A stretch of 64,000 nucleotides of DNA from Phlebiopsis flavidoalba (Eukaryota > Basidiomycota > Agaricomycetes > Polyporales > Phanerochaetaceae): contig JAOCPU010000031.1 in NCBI GenBank assembly GCA_035772785.1, positions 62,001 to 126,000 on the forward strand, written 5' to 3'. This document shows positions 25,601 through 38,269 of this stretch, one piece after another. Numbering within the stretch: the stretch's first letter is position 1; each line of letters opens with the position of its first letter. The position numbers and the translations under genes were made by a program. Below the pieces are notes generated by a model that saw only the letters and a list, made by a program, of their open reading frames with translations, did not search any database and was not told the DNA's origin.

Positions 25601-27449
25601 CAGGCTGTGCGTCTCTCAGTTGGAGCCTTATCAGGATGAAATAAGCTTTGCGGCACATCACCCTTGGTCTCTGAGCCACCCTCTACGGTTCCCAGATGTT
25701 GTCACACACCGCGTTCGTGTTACTGTGCCGTGTTTGTTCAAGGCTAATGCATCACGTTTATCGCGTCGTGCTCGGTTCGAGTCTTCTGGAAAACCCATTA
25801 TCAAGGGGTCAGGTGTGTAGCACAAGAGCACCGTTCATAGTTTATAGAGTCAAATGATGTCTCACCTAGAAATATGTACTAGTAAAACGTTGAAGGTGAC
25901 TCGTAGACTTTTTCGAAGCTTAGAGTTGAGTGGAAGTATCACGATATGTTTTGTCGTGATCCACTCTCGGAGCAAAAACCCACAAGGGTGCATCGCACTG
26001 ATTGTCCGGGGTTTTTTCTTCATGAGTCATAATATTGATGATCTATGATCTCGCGTGGGTAGCGTGTGAAGCTATGGCAAAAAGGACATAGTCTAGTTTA
26101 CGAGGCTTAGGAGATCGATCCTTCGGATGTGCGAAATGCTCTGCTGAGAATGAGGACTGAAAGGCAAGGTCAACATTGTACTCTCACTGTACATCTATTG
26201 GAAGAATTTACTAGCGTGTCTAAAATTGTCTCACCATGAGTAGATTCTATTTGAATCGACCTTAGGAATTATTGCTGGAGCGGTGTGGACATGACTAGAA
26301 GGCGGGTGTGAGAGACCTCTGCAAAGACCTCGCTTTGATACTGTAGTGGCGTTGAATTGCAACCGCCAGTTTGAGCCTCGTCTGTCTCAGGGTCGTAAGC
26401 AAAGGTGATACAATGCAAATAGCTGTTATGCTTCTCATATCGCACGCAGACTAAGTTGCCTAGAACCGAAACGACAAGCCCTTGTCGTGTCTACCAATGT
26501 GCCCCTCTCACGTACGCATTGAGTGCTTAGCTCCCGCGGCCACCCATTGGAAACCATGAGTCTTTACCCACAAATATTAATCTCCGCAATGTTCTTCAGT
26601 CTAATAAAGCCCCTGCCGTAAGACGCGCCGCAGGTCTGGTGAGGAGCAAAAGGTATGACTGCCGAGTATTCTTCAGAGTGCAAACCCCCACACGCGTAAT
26701 ACACACGCGCCACACACCATCTACCACGATGCGTGGGCACTGCACACGTAACCTATCGCCGAGCATGGCTGCCTTAACGAACACGCGTACCTCATCTCAC
26801 GCCCTCCTGATATGGCAAGATTTTTTTTTTACTGCCACCCCCGACAAATGGCGTTGGTGTGGATTTTTGGATGGCAGTGGATTAATAAGTCTCTGCCGTC
26901 AATACTGAGGGGCAACGCCGAACGCACAAAGAAAGACGAGAGTCGATGATCCATAGGTAGTAAGCGCCTAGAACGGTGCAAAGGAGGAGTGCATACTACA
27001 AACAAAATGCCGAGTCATTAAATCATATAATCAGTGGAGCAGCAAATTCCTGGAGGATTTCTTTCGCTAGCGAGCTGATACAGTGTATCCTCTAGTATAA
27101 ATCCGTCCACTAGTTTCATGACTTTAGTTAAACACAGTAAATCAACGACCGCCGGGCCGGACCGCATCATACTGCCACACTTCGCTTCACGGAGAGATGC
27201 ACGAAGAATCGTGCCGAAAACACAAACCGCAGCGTCCAACAACACGACTTGGACCGACACACGCGCACACTCCAGTATGAAAGCAGGGATATGGTATGAT
27301 GTGAGGGACACGGCACCAACCCCATTCCACTTTCGTAGCGACTCGCGAGCTTCCCGCTGGTCATGCGGCCCATGCTTGACGAGGTGATCCCGTATTGATG
27401 ATGACCATTCTTGAGGTTAGATCCTCACATTATGAGAGTAAATCTAATG
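22661..27449. other. Unrecognised stretch, 22.7-27.4 kb
   Basis: The GC-rich part at 23.1-25.7 kb has frames on both strands (for example 24073-24729 +, 24523-25002 -, 25190-25639 +) but no recognised domain. The AT-richer part at 25.7-27.4 kb has only short frames. It contains the 13-base tandem repeat at 24051-24089 and an A-run at 23426-23434. I cannot decide whether an expressed gene is present. Confidence 0.3.
24051..24089. repeat. Three tandem copies of a 13-base unit
   Basis: The unit ACAAGCTAAGTGG is repeated exactly three times, followed by the start of a fourth (ACAG). It falls inside GC-rich sequence with no assigned gene. Confidence 0.95.
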
Positions 27450-29548
27450 ATTTTTATCCACGTCGAGAGCTGTCGTCGAAACCAACGGATGTGTTATTCT
27501 TCTCATCTAATCCGAAGGAGGTGCCCTGAGATATAGAAGCGCTCGGATTAGCCCTACCACAGTTCGCCGGAGGTCCTTCCCTACACCCCGCAAGGGACAT
27601 TACATGGCTAGCCGGCCTGTACGAATCCGCCAGCATACGCGCGGGCAGGGGATCTATAGGGTGATTTGGCCTAGGGACGCTCTTTGACCCGTGCAGCTGA
27701 GGACCCCCAATCGAGCATCGGGCCACTCCAACACTATTCACCACCGGCTTTCCCCAGGACACAACTGGAGGCAAAATTGTTAGCTAATGAACGAATCTGC
27801 GGAAGGAGGACGTTCTTCTCTTCGCGCGACAAAGCGGGGCGTCATCAACGCACCTTGTGTGGATGTCGTTGATCACATGGAAAACGCACATCCCACAAAG
27901 ATGGTCCCTTAATGCTCGTTGCGCTGTCGCTGTTGAGGGACCGGAACGTGACCTTTTTGGGGCAGCCGCACCCCACAGCAAACATAAGTGATCGAGATGT
28001 TGCATGGCCTCGAGCACGTCAGCCACGGAATAGGTCCATCCTGAGGAAGCGTGTACGTTGTCGGATTGGACTACCTTCACGTAGCGGGCATCAGATGCGC
28101 AGACACCACCACTATAAACGAATTTGAGTACGGAGCGCGGAGAGCTACGATAGGAATCTTGACTCACCAGCATAAACGATGATCGCCATAGATGAAACAG
28201 TCTCAACATTGCTGCCGTCCTTTGAACTCAGGTGCTGATGTCACAGAGGAACAGTGCCGCTGTCCGGCTGGTGCAAAATGAAGCGTACCCAATGCGGCCT
28301 TGGAGCGCCTGCCGTAGCCACGCACAGATCGCGCGGAACTGCCACCGCCGTCAAGGCAGAGGGCATTCCTCGTATAGCGAATCCGGGACGATGAGCAGGG
28401 AGAGGTATAAGAAGGCGAGCGGATACATCATATGGTAAGATTCTAGGGAGAAAAGGAAAGATAGATGGAGACAATGGGTCTAGAAGCAGCGGAACGTCGG
28501 CTGAGATGTCAGCGAGGAAATCTATAGGTTTTAGCTTCCGGGAGAGTGACACCTCAAACTGAGAAGCATCCAAGGTACGCGAACGCTAAGTATCCCGGAT
28601 ACCATATCGCTTGACAAATATGCCCCCCCACCAAAAAAAATGAGCCTTCGTTAGCATTCTAAACAACGACGAAAAAGAGGCGTACTCGTAATGCGATCTA
28701 AAGATATCTTGAAGGATGGTGAGCAACAAGGGCAATTTGTTGCCTGATGCTTCGGGCCGTGAACCAACACCGTGGACCTGAAGGTTGAGAGTCAGACTGG
28801 TGTACTTGAAGATACGAAGGTGCCGCAGACCTTCGAGCACAGCTCTTTGATGCAATGAGAGACCCGCAGAGAACTGCAAAACGCTTTGTAGAGCGTTTCA
28901 GAACTGATACCTGGACAACATTCCAGCACAAGTAGAACACATAAGTAGAAATCCCCTCACCTCAAATAGCTGGAAAAAGCAGAGCATTAACGTATTTGCA
29001 AAAACGACTTGGTTTTCTGTGACGAACCCACCAGGGACGATACGCTTGCAGGGTATAGCCTGCAGGCAAGAAGACATCTTGCGATAGTCGAGTCAAGCCG
29101 AGGGTACGGCCTTGACCCACTCCATTTCGACACTCTGATCAGGATAAAGTATCAGTGTTTGATAGTCGAGCGAGTCTGACCAAGTTTCAACTTACATCAC
29201 CCCCCCTGAACTTCTGTCTGTCCAACATCGTCGTTTATTTCATAAGGTGGCGCGAGGACATTTCCTGACTCGTTGCTTTCTCGAATTATGAGCTGAAGAT
29301 GTGGTGATTCAAGACGTACATAATGCGCGTCCCAATCTTTGCTGTCATATCTGACCATATCCTCCCGCGACTTTGAATTCGTATAGTCCAAGTTCGTGAG
29401 AGTAATATCCGGACAACGAGCCTTCTCTGCAATGGAATGAACGCGGGTGCCAGAGGTCGGAACCATGCATCGTTTCACCACGTGGACGAGAGGGGCGCAG
29501 GTCCACGACACCAACCGCGATCAAGCAGTCGGGCCGTGTCCCGTACAT
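27450..29548 (-). CDS. F-box/LRR-type protein, 5' end missing (frame-broken)
   Basis: Leucine-rich segments on the minus strand include VHSIAEKARCPDITLTNLDY near 29430-29380, AVLEGLRHLRIFKYTSLTLN near 28840-28780, LPLLLTILQDIF near 28735 and VLEAMQHLDHLCLLWGAA near 28020-27970. This spacing resembles the repeat half of the mushroom F-box family also found at 8.2, 33.0 and 37.2 kb. No F-box is visible, and the next gene starts on the other strand at 29575, so the 5' part is missing or unrecognisable. Several frame changes occur. Introns are likely, for example the segment ending at a CAG near 29135. The function (substrate adaptor) is inferred from family likeness only. Confidence 0.4.
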
Positions 29549-29574
29549 ACTTCTCGCACAGCGACCGCCGATGT

Positions 29575-32501
29575 ATGGCGGATGCCACTTTCAAAGACGT
29601 TCCGGAGATATTCGAGGTAAATTAGTAATACTCTATATTGAGAACTTTGCTTTGACCTAGGCACTCTATGTTGACCTTGGAGAGTCACTCACCGCGCGCA
29701 CAGAAGCCCTCTGTAAGTGCTACTGCTTGTGATGCTTGACGGTTAAGGAGACTTACACAATTCTTGATACACAGCAACATTCAGGAACTTGGGCCCACCA
29801 GACTTGTGCCATGTTGTAAAGAGTACTGGGCGTACTGGGACCCGAGACGTACGTGATTTACATCTCTTAACTCATCCAAAGCTCACGGCTTAACAGCAAG
29901 GCTCGTATCACTACGTATCCGGGGTTGACGCGTCGTTTTCCCTTCAGCTTCCATTGCCGCTTACATCAACTCTTTAACCTACGGCTATCGAGGAGGATGC
30001 GGGATGGTTCTCAAAAGGGACGACTAGTGGAAAGTACGTAATGGATGTGCTACTGGTGCGTTGACCTCCTACCTATGAAGTGATGTCATTGTGTGACACG
30101 CGTCAACAGTTGCTTCAAACGCGTTCTCAAGAGTGGATGTACGAGTAGATGTCAAAATACCCGGAGGGGTACATGCATATGTTTGTGGATCTGCGCGGCG
30201 AGAGGTGTGGTAGTTGCAATCATCAAGGCATCCTTGAACGAACCCCTTGACACGTCGAAACAGGCATGAAGCTACTCCCTGAAATATGGCAAGAAACATA
30301 CCTCTTTCCGCGTCCGCTCTGCTTCTACGCGCTATTTTGTACTCTGACGACCCCCACCTACTGGCTCGAAAGCGCGTATCGAAAGTTGGACCCTATCACG
30401 ACGTCCGGAAGGCGAAACTCCGTTTCTTGCAAGCTGCAGAAGCTTTGTTCCACAAAGGCTCTGGCAAGTTGGATCAGTATCCAGAGATTCAAGTCGCAAC
30501 TGTGGTCTCAAATCACCTCTCACGAACGCAATCATGAAGTACTTTGGTGACAGCGGCAGATACCAGCATGCTGCAAACCTGTTTTTGAGAAACTGAGCGC
30601 GCGGGAGCCAGAGGTATCGTCGTTATTGGCGAGGGCATATCTTGGCATGAGTAGGTTTCTGTTCACTCATCGTAGAGACTTCGCAGTGTGACCAGCATCA
30701 CTCTAGATGAAGAGATCAAAGCAGTACAGATTATGGCTACAGCTATGAAGCAAACACCACAATCATACACGCTTTTACACGCGCAATGTGACTTTTTGCG
30801 AGGAAGAAAGGGCAACTACGAATGGGCGCTCAAGCTTGTGCCCGACAAGCAGTCAAATTGCGCACCAAGCGGAGTTCGTAACTTGGGAGAAGCTCACTGA
30901 GATCTACATAGACATGGGACAATTCGACTCGGTATGTTGCGTCATAGTTTTGATCTGGACCTGCATCATTAATATCATTCACAGGCCCTCTTGACACTCA
31001 ACTCATGTCCAATGTTCACCTACAACGGGCGAGACTCGCATCGTAACCTCACCGCATCTCGGATACATCTTCCTCCAAAGGGCCAGATTGTAGACATTCT
31101 ACCGGAGAGAGAGAGTGAAGGACTGAGGTGACGTAGAGGTCGAATGTAAGAATCTCTCGCCCCCGTAGCACACCGAGAACATGCTAATTTTCTACCATAG
31201 GCCGATCCCGCACTGCTGCGTCTACCAGCCCCAGGATTGCGAGGCACATGGTCCTCGTGGCCTATTCTCTTCTCACCCGACTGGTTTCACGAGATAGGCT
31301 GGGAATGACCTAACTCAGGACCCGGAGCGCGGTCTTTGTCATGGAAGAGGAATACCGTATGCAGAAAGCACAGAGTGAAGCGCAGGTCACGAACACTTCG
31401 TCTAACCGTAATTCACGAAGATGGCTCCGTGAGCCAACCGGGCGAGGGCTCTTCCACGCTCGCAGCTAAAGACGCAGACGACGACGCATCGACAAAGGGC
31501 GTGCGCTCGGCTTGCAGCGACGCCATCTCATTCTGGGGGAGGGGAGAGGGCGAAAGAGTCGAGGGCGAACGGCGAGGCCTCCACCGATACTGACGTCGAC
31601 GCTGTGACGAAACGGAATCCCTACTATCCGTATCTCAACGGAGAGCAACCGTGAACGTGGCGAAGGAGGAGTCCGATGCTGGCGGATGTCGACGCCGATG
31701 TGGCGACCAATGGTGTCACTGAGAACGGTCAGAGGCTAACACTGCAGGGTCCAGCGTTGGAGAAGCCCGTTCAGGTGCGGCTGGTGCGCGACGACACCCG
31801 AGACTGACGCAAATGCCGGTCAGGGTGTGGTCATTCCCCTGGTGAGCGCGTTTCAGTTTCACCAACAAACGGCTGTGTGAGCGGTGGCTGGACAACTTGT
31901 TCATGGTCCTATGATACGAGGTGAGTTAACGTCACTACTTGTTGAACCTCAGCCAATCAGTTGCAGGACCTGCGTGTCTGGACTATCTTCCGCGCAGAAG
32001 TGGCGCACTTCAAGACTCAACACGTTGCATACCGCAAGACGTCGATGGAGTGGGAGATCCTGAGGTGAGTCATAACTCGCGATGCGCCTGCATCACAAGG
32101 AGGAGGCCTAAGGAGTCGTACCAAAGATGCCTCGACGGCAGCCGCTACTCCGCTAGAGCCTTGGATAAAGGCTCATAATGGCTCATGTACGCCGACGAAG
32201 GCGACATCACGCGCACGCTGCAAGTCGGTATTCGTGTTGCGGCTTACTTACCAGTACGGCGAGTATACCGAGATGACTGTGAGTATCCATAGAATACATG
32301 CTCACCCAGAAGCCTGACGAGATGGCCATAGTACCCGACACAAGTCGCGCGAAACCTGTTCAACGCTGGGCCAAATTCACGGTCACGGGAAAATTAGCTA
32401 CACGCTGCTGAGCATGGGTCTGCCCAGAGCCGGTGCTGAAGATCATGGAGAGCTTCCTCAGCTACGGCAAAAAGTTCAAGGTAGAAGGATACGATTTCTA
32501 A
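29575..32501 (+). CDS. ChAPs family (Chs5-Arf1-binding, exomer) protein
   Basis: Homologues (yeast Bch1, Bud7, Bch2, Chs6) form the exomer coat with Chs5 and Arf1 and carry chitin synthase and other cargo from the trans-Golgi to the plasma membrane. The start ATG 29575 gives MADATFKDVPEIFE followed by a GTAAAT donor. Later exons carry YHYVSGVDAS (near 29910), GTTSGK (near 30020), the TPR-like block TPQSYTLLHAQCDFLR (near 30755-30800), FVTWEKLTEIYIDMGQF (near 30880-30930), LTLNSCPMFTYN (near 30988), PALLRLPAPGLRGTW (near 31205), VFVMEEEYRMQKA (near 31335), an acidic or polar variable region to about 31850, then the conserved tail LRVWTIFRAEVAHFKTQH, QRCLDSPRYSAK-like and YTLLSMGLP blocks, ending KVEGYDF and TAA 32499-32501. 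At least five short GT..AG introns and several one-base shifts are visible. The family call is firm; which of the four yeast paralogues it matches is not resolved. Confidence 0.9.
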
Positions 32502-32889
32502 AAGGACTGTTTTTTCTGTTTTGCTGCTTTGGTCTAGTAGACTGCATATACCATCGCTCGTAATGTTATTATGTGTTATTGGAAAACTTGTCTTATCTCT
32601 AGGAGAGTCTAATCACACAACAACCAATCGTCGGGGAAGCGAATCCCACGCAATCTTTAAGCGTGCACTATCCAGGGGCCGTAGCCGTGTAATATCGATC
32701 AGTAGCACGTTGCCTTAGTCTCCCCTATATGAGTATATATGAGTGCTGACACACAAATTGAAGACCATAAAAGCTATGCTGGTGAGCTGTGTAGATGTAT
32801 AAATGCTCGACCGCCGAGCGGATGTAAAATTTGGTTCTTCAATTTCAAGGTCATGTCAGTGAGCCCATATCAAGGACCAGTCTATGAGT
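32502..32889. other. Convergent intergenic stretch
   Basis: No gene seen. It lies between the 3' ends of the ChAPs gene and of the F-box copy B, and should hold both 3' untranslated regions. ATGAGTATATATGAGT repeats near 32728-32745. Confidence 0.5.
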
Positions 32890-33009
32890 ACAACATGTCA
32901 GATCACCAAGTGCTATATGAACATACAATCAGCGTGCATGCTGCACGTAGACATTTCAAGATAAAATATAGCCCGTGGTAGCTACGGACGCAAGAAGTGA
33001 GGCCCGATA

Positions 33010-34414
33010 CTAGATATCCGGAATTGTTGTGATAGGAACGAATTGGGAGATTGGGAAGAGAAGCTCTGGGCCAAGAGCCTCCACCGTCGCCTTCCCCAGC
33101 TTGAGCTCTTTCAAAGGAGGCTGGTGCGTACTCCTCCTCCTACAAAATTCTTCCACAATCCCCAACTCGTGTACGTGAAGGTCGGTGATCGCAACCGACT
33201 CAAGCACAGGTAAGATGACGCGTTCTTCGTCGGAGGTCGTATCGCGCAGCCAAGTGAAGAATTGGCGTAGATTGTCGGACATGCAGTTGAGAAGTTCCAG
33301 GGATTTCAGATTGGGAGATTGACGGAAAAGTTGAAAGGTGGTGTCTACTTCGACGTGCATCCCTAGCGGCATTCTTTCCATGATGCATGCAGTTGAGGCA
33401 GATATGCGTGAGTGTATGGGAAAACCCTAGGAGAAAAGATGGAGGTATCGATAGGGCTAATGCAGATGGGTCCCTGTTCGCATACGACATGAGCGGAGTT
33501 GTGGGGCATCGATGAGGGAGGTCAAGTCAATCCAAGGAGTGGATTTGAGGTTGATAGTGTGGAGGGAGTGGAAGGAGATACGAGGGAGCCGAGCATCAAT
33601 ACCACGCGCAAGAGAGAATGACTGGAAGGTAATCCTTTCGAGCAAATTAGGAAAAGCGAGAGACAGATCTTCTTCAACTGATTGCCGTTGATGCGTGAAG
33701 GCCCAATATGCAGCGTTTCCAGACTGGGTAGACTGGGGAAGCCTCCAGTCCTACGACGTACACCATCCATCACGAGGTGCTTGAAGTTGCTCCCCCAAAG
33801 GGGACCATTGGAAACGGCGTCAATGGCCCATCCGCGTTGAAGCCAATGTTCCACCTGGAGGTTTTCTTGATTGTGAAAGGCAATGTACTCGAGCTTAAGG
33901 AAGTTCCACCATGCGCAGTAGGTTCATGAACATGGCCCCAGCTTCCCGATCCTTGCCGCCGAACTGTACATATTTCCATCGAGGCGTGTCTCGTTGTAGA
34001 CCATCGGAATGAGTTCTATCGAGTCGTTTCGCGTGTGGTCAATTGGGAGACAAAACTGTAGCGGTAGAGCTTGAGACCTGATGCAAAGAAGAGCGCTGAT
34101 TGACATAGTCCGGATACTCCGCATGGATGCAGGTCCAGAGCGAGGGAAGCGCAATGGCCACTCTGCGCCAGCGACGAGAGACCTGGCCGGCCACTATGGG
34201 TTTTGCATGTTGCACAGCGCCCGGTGAGGAGTGATCAGAGCAAACGATGCCGATATGCCGTCCTCAAAGATGAGCATGAGCAGCACATGGTCAGAAATTG
34301 TGTTAACTGGTGTTCGAGGTTGGCAATGTTAATTTCGGTCTGCTTCAAGCGTTGAAGAAGGTCCAGCCGCTCTGATTCGAGCTCTGCGAGCTCTTCCCTT
34401 CTCTGCTTTTGCAT
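33010..34414 (-). CDS. F-box/LRR-type protein, copy B (better preserved twin)
   Basis: The probable substrate adaptor of a ubiquitin ligase (inferred). The start chosen at 34414 follows a TGTAG acceptor, so a first exon ending in AG|GTAAGA near 34490 is likely upstream. N-terminal coiled-coil residues read REELAELESERLDLLQRLKQ (about 34395-34335). The F-box second half reads VSRRWRR-A-ALPSLWTC-like near 34180-34130. Leucine repeats follow. The last 120 codons are uninterrupted (33381-33010): HVEVDTTFQLFRQSPNLKSL, VLESVAITDLHVHELGIVEE and LKELKLGKATVEALGPELLF, ending TTIPDI and TAG. The same gene in inverted orientation sits at 8190-9619; similarity extends past both ends of the coding part. 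Confidence 0.7.
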
Positions 34415-34499
34415 GGTCTACACACGATTCGTTTATTTCAGTTTACCAGATAAATATTATAGAACATTTTGTTTGAGCATTTTTCTTACCTTGAAGTGA

Positions 34500-37221
34500 C
34501 GGAGTTCGTCGCGTCAAAGTGGTGGAACAACGAGCGTCCAGTGAGTGTCCGACTTAGCGTCAGTGGTCAGATAGTTCAAGGTGAGATGTGAACAATATCC
34601 TGCTTCTGGGGGTCCGAGTGCCTACCGGACGCTAGGCTCGAGAGTTAAAGAGTCTCGAGCAAGTCAACAAACGATTCGACGCGTCTAAGGTTGGCCACGA
34701 CGCGCAGTGATGCGATTAGGTAAGACGCATCACGTTCACGTGAGACGAATAAGACGGTACCCGCCAATGTCAATGAGCGCGGTGCTTACTACAACTTGAA
34801 TACTTAGGAGACACTGTCCCGCCGCACCACACCTAACATCCAAGTCGCGGCCTCGCGGCCTAGTGTTGAAAATACAGTGGCTGCAGCAAATATTGAATAG
34901 CGCCGCTGACATCCTGTTGAGTATTATCGAGGTGAGACTCAATAATTCGTAGCAGTCATGGACATGATTTGGGCTTTCTACCACCTAACAGGCCTTTGAT
35001 ATCGAGTACTCTGGGGTCACTAGTTGACTCACGAGGGTCTAGAAGGCAGTAGTGGACGAAAAGATTCCGGAGTAAGATCATAAGGAGTACATTGACTCCG
35101 GCGGTAAGCCAACCTAATTCGGGTCCAACTCGAATCTGCATCGTTGTGGCCCACCTCACATTTTCATGTTCGTCCTTTCATCGGCCGCGGGGCGCCACAG
35201 GTACAAGGCGGAAACACGAAGGTCATTCTAGTCGTGCCCGAAAGATATCCTGTAGTCGATCCATACGAGCATTCGTTAAGGTGCTTGCACCACAGACTAG
35301 GGTCGAAGCCACGAACAAAACCACATTGACAATCACTAGCTGTAAAAAACACGGCGAAGGCCCTAGACGGAAGCCGCTCTAAAAGTTACCGTGCAGTTCC
35401 TGGTATTGGAAGCGAGCCCCACTTATTGCGTACGCCAGCTACTTCTCCTGTCCACGTCAGCAGGCGAAACCCAGTATTTACTGACGTGCCAAATTTGTCC
35501 AAGACTTAGGGAATATGTCAACCAGTAGACTGGTAAGAGCACATAAGCCAAATGTGCATAATGGCAAATGTGCGAGATGAAGTCGGATGTTGAGAGCTCG
35601 CTCAGCGTGGCACAAACCACCTCTACAGATGCGGGCAAACAGTACCATCACCTCGCCGCGCCCCTGACCCGTGAGACTTGCCTTTCATCCGCGGCCTCAA
35701 GGAATTGGGGTTGGCTCAGGCCTCAACAGACCTGCGTTGACCCATGGCAGCGATCCAAGCACTCAAAGCTCTCCACTCATCCTACAAACATCACCAAAGA
35801 AGCGTTATTAGTCGAGCTTGTGTCTTCGTGAGAACCGGGCATGCCCTTTGAGCGTCGCGAGAGGTGCTTGTCTGCGATACCATGTGAAAGAGTTCATAGA
35901 CTCCCAGAAAGTGCGTCCATGCATCCTTACCGTATCACGTCCATGTTGCCTGAAAGACTATTGGCAGCAAGGATCGACATATGGTCACAATGCCGGCGTA
36001 CCGAACGTGCTCGTGAGAGCACAGATTTTCGCCATTGTCGTCGCGGGAACAAGTCCCGTGCTAAGGGGCTATTCTGGATATGGCAACGAGGAGTCATACT
36101 CCTGCCGATAAGGTTAGGTCAACGTACGTAACGCGAAACTTTGCCTGTCGGATAATCAAAGCACTGCCACCATACTACCATTTGTGCCCCACTGGCTGCC
36201 CAGCAATTGAAAGCCAATGCCCGGGGTTGAGTACTGAATCACTAGGACAACAACCGTGTCTTTGTGAACCGTCGTGTAATGTAATCAGATATATGTCGCA
36301 CTTTGTGCGATTGCTCCGGGCGAGTCTCTGAGTGGGCGGCTTCGTTTCTTTTTTCCATTCAAGTTATCGATTGTCGGTGGTATGCCACAGAAATAGTCAT
36401 TACGTAGCCATTTCTGCAGTCACAATGACTCTCAAAGCGGCCCCCATTTTGTAGACCCATGTTATTCTATAAGACGCACCGTAAGCTGTAGTTTGGTTTG
36501 ACGAGTCCCGAGTCGTGACGAATAATGTATGCTAAGAGGATGCAGAGAAACGGACCGTACACGGCTCTTCTGTGACTAACGTGTTTCTGCCAGCCGATCC
36601 TTACATGGCTCCTTTAGCACAATACCACCAACCGTGAACTGATATACGCGCTGCCAGATTAAAACTGCATAAGACAACGATTCAAGACAGGTGCAGAAAG
36701 AAACCCGCCGACCGTCAAGTCGTGAAAAGCTAATGAGGCCTGAACGATATAAAACTGATCCTCAAAGTTCCATGGGTATGTATTTTTTCCAGGGTATAAA
36801 GGCAGGACGATCCTGTTCGGTATCCATGCGGGGACTGTTAATCCACCTGCGTCGGGTGGTGGTGGCCTGCCTGGGTACGGCAGTATCTCGACACTCAGGT
36901 TTGTGGATTGCCATCACGTGTGGAAGGCGTGGAGATTTGAGAGAGTATATCGTCCTAGGAGAAGTCTTCGGATAGGACAGCCAATGCGGGCGCGGGCCTG
37001 CAGGAGCTTCATCAATCGCAGAACCATCTACATTTCCTTGGATCGCGACGGTGTGTAAATAAGTCTCAACGATGATGGCGGAGTATGATTCACTCGGCCA
37101 TTTGGTCGAGTACGTAGGGGACATCGGTTTGGCTGTAGCAGGTCCAGCTCTCTCAGCGCAGAGAAAGCGGCATACTGTGAGCAATAGCCATGTTGAGCGT
37201 TCCTTGTGAGTGGTTAGCGTA
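34500..37221. other. Unrecognised stretch between F-box genes
   Basis: The minus strand at 35650-34730 reads several hydrophobic pieces (AYVLLPVYWLTYSL near 35545; LGWLTAGVNVLLMILL near 35100) that could belong to a broken multi-pass membrane protein, but no family is certain. The minus strand at 37184-36762 is an uninterrupted 140-codon frame that may be the 3' part of the next F-box gene. A plus-strand frame at 35818-36131 shows no motif. Confidence 0.25.
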
Positions 37222-38259
37222 CTCTAGTCTTTTGATTGTCTTGAACGATTCGGCTCTAGCCACTTCGCATAAACTTCATGAGAAAGTCTCCGTCGCACGA
37301 CGAGGTGGAATGTTGCTAGTTCTGGGCGACGGCAGCCCTTGACACATGAGAGGTACGAAGGACGTGCTGGCCCGCTTGCGGTCTGGTGCACACCAGCGGG
37401 TTCGAGGCCTCTGACATGACATAGGAGCAAGGTACGTCGAAGCCGACGCATCGTTTAAGAGGGAGGTTGTGTTGATGACGCCTGGGGTCCTGAGACCTAG
37501 AACTTCGCATAGAACGAGGGTAGTAAGGGTTTGGGACAACAGACGACATTATCCGCGCCAAAAGACTCGCTTCCATGGTGAGCTTGTTCAGCTTCAGCTC
37601 CGTGAGGTTGTGAAAAACTTCTGACCCAGAATGTAGCGTGGGGATGATGTCGGTGCGGAAATGTGTAAGTGCTGGCGCGGTGAACTTCAGCGTGCAGTCA
37701 ACCCCTTCGTCATCCACTTCAGAGTAAGAAGTGACGCCGAAATGCTCGAGTCGAGGGAAGGATTGCCCCATCAAGGCTCTGGAGGAGATATGTCGTGACC
37801 TCTGCGTACAGAGAGAAAATAGCAACAGTGCCTCCAGCGACTCTGTTGAAGGACGAGGAGATCCCAACTGTGCTTGAATCTAGGCCATAGTGTCCCAGCA
37901 AACTGCTCCCAGCCGACAATCCCAGCCAGGATTTTCTTCGAAGGCGGGTCGTGTGGCAGACAAAGATGATGGTGAGTGGCAGGTAGCTCGACCGTGCCAA
38001 ATATGCCTCGACCTATGTCATCGCAGCCTCTGGATAGCTCGGGAGCCACGTGGATACACGACCATAATGATGAGAAAGACAAGGCAGCTTGTCTCCATCT
38101 TCTGCAGATATGGGTGAGAGTCACTGGGCTATCTGTGGAGGTGCCGTTGAAAAGTCGACAGTGAGGGTAATGATGCACGTGAGAGGCCTCCATGATCGTG
38201 CGGAGGATGTCTTCGGGAAGGTTATTCACGCATACTTGGGCAACATTAAACTGCAGCAA
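37222..38259 (-). CDS. F-box/LRR-type protein, copy C
   Basis: This copy has the clearest F-box in the window: NLPEDILRTIMEASHV near 38220-38170, then VTLTHICRRWRQAALSFSSL and WSCIHVAPEL to about 38030, the pattern usual for mushroom F-box proteins. After a frame change come leucine-rich segments: FPRLEHFGVTSYSEVDDEGV, FTAPALTHFRTDIIPTLHSG and FHNLTELKLNKLTMEASLLA (37770-37560), then LTTLVLCEVLGLRTPGV near 37520-37470. The first ATG in frame (38259) may not be the true start, because coding-like sequence extends upstream. The role as an SCF adaptor is inferred. The 3' limit is uncertain and may reach 36762. Confidence 0.65.
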
Positions 38260-38269
38260 CGTCCTAGTG

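Noticed and set aside
25765..25785. B-box-like GGTTCGAGTCT as a tRNA gene
   Set aside because: No A-box at the right distance and no cloverleaf.
34730..35650. A multi-pass membrane protein of the mushroom DUF6533/6534 type
   Set aside because: Only isolated hydrophobic pieces are visible and no family motif can be placed in order.
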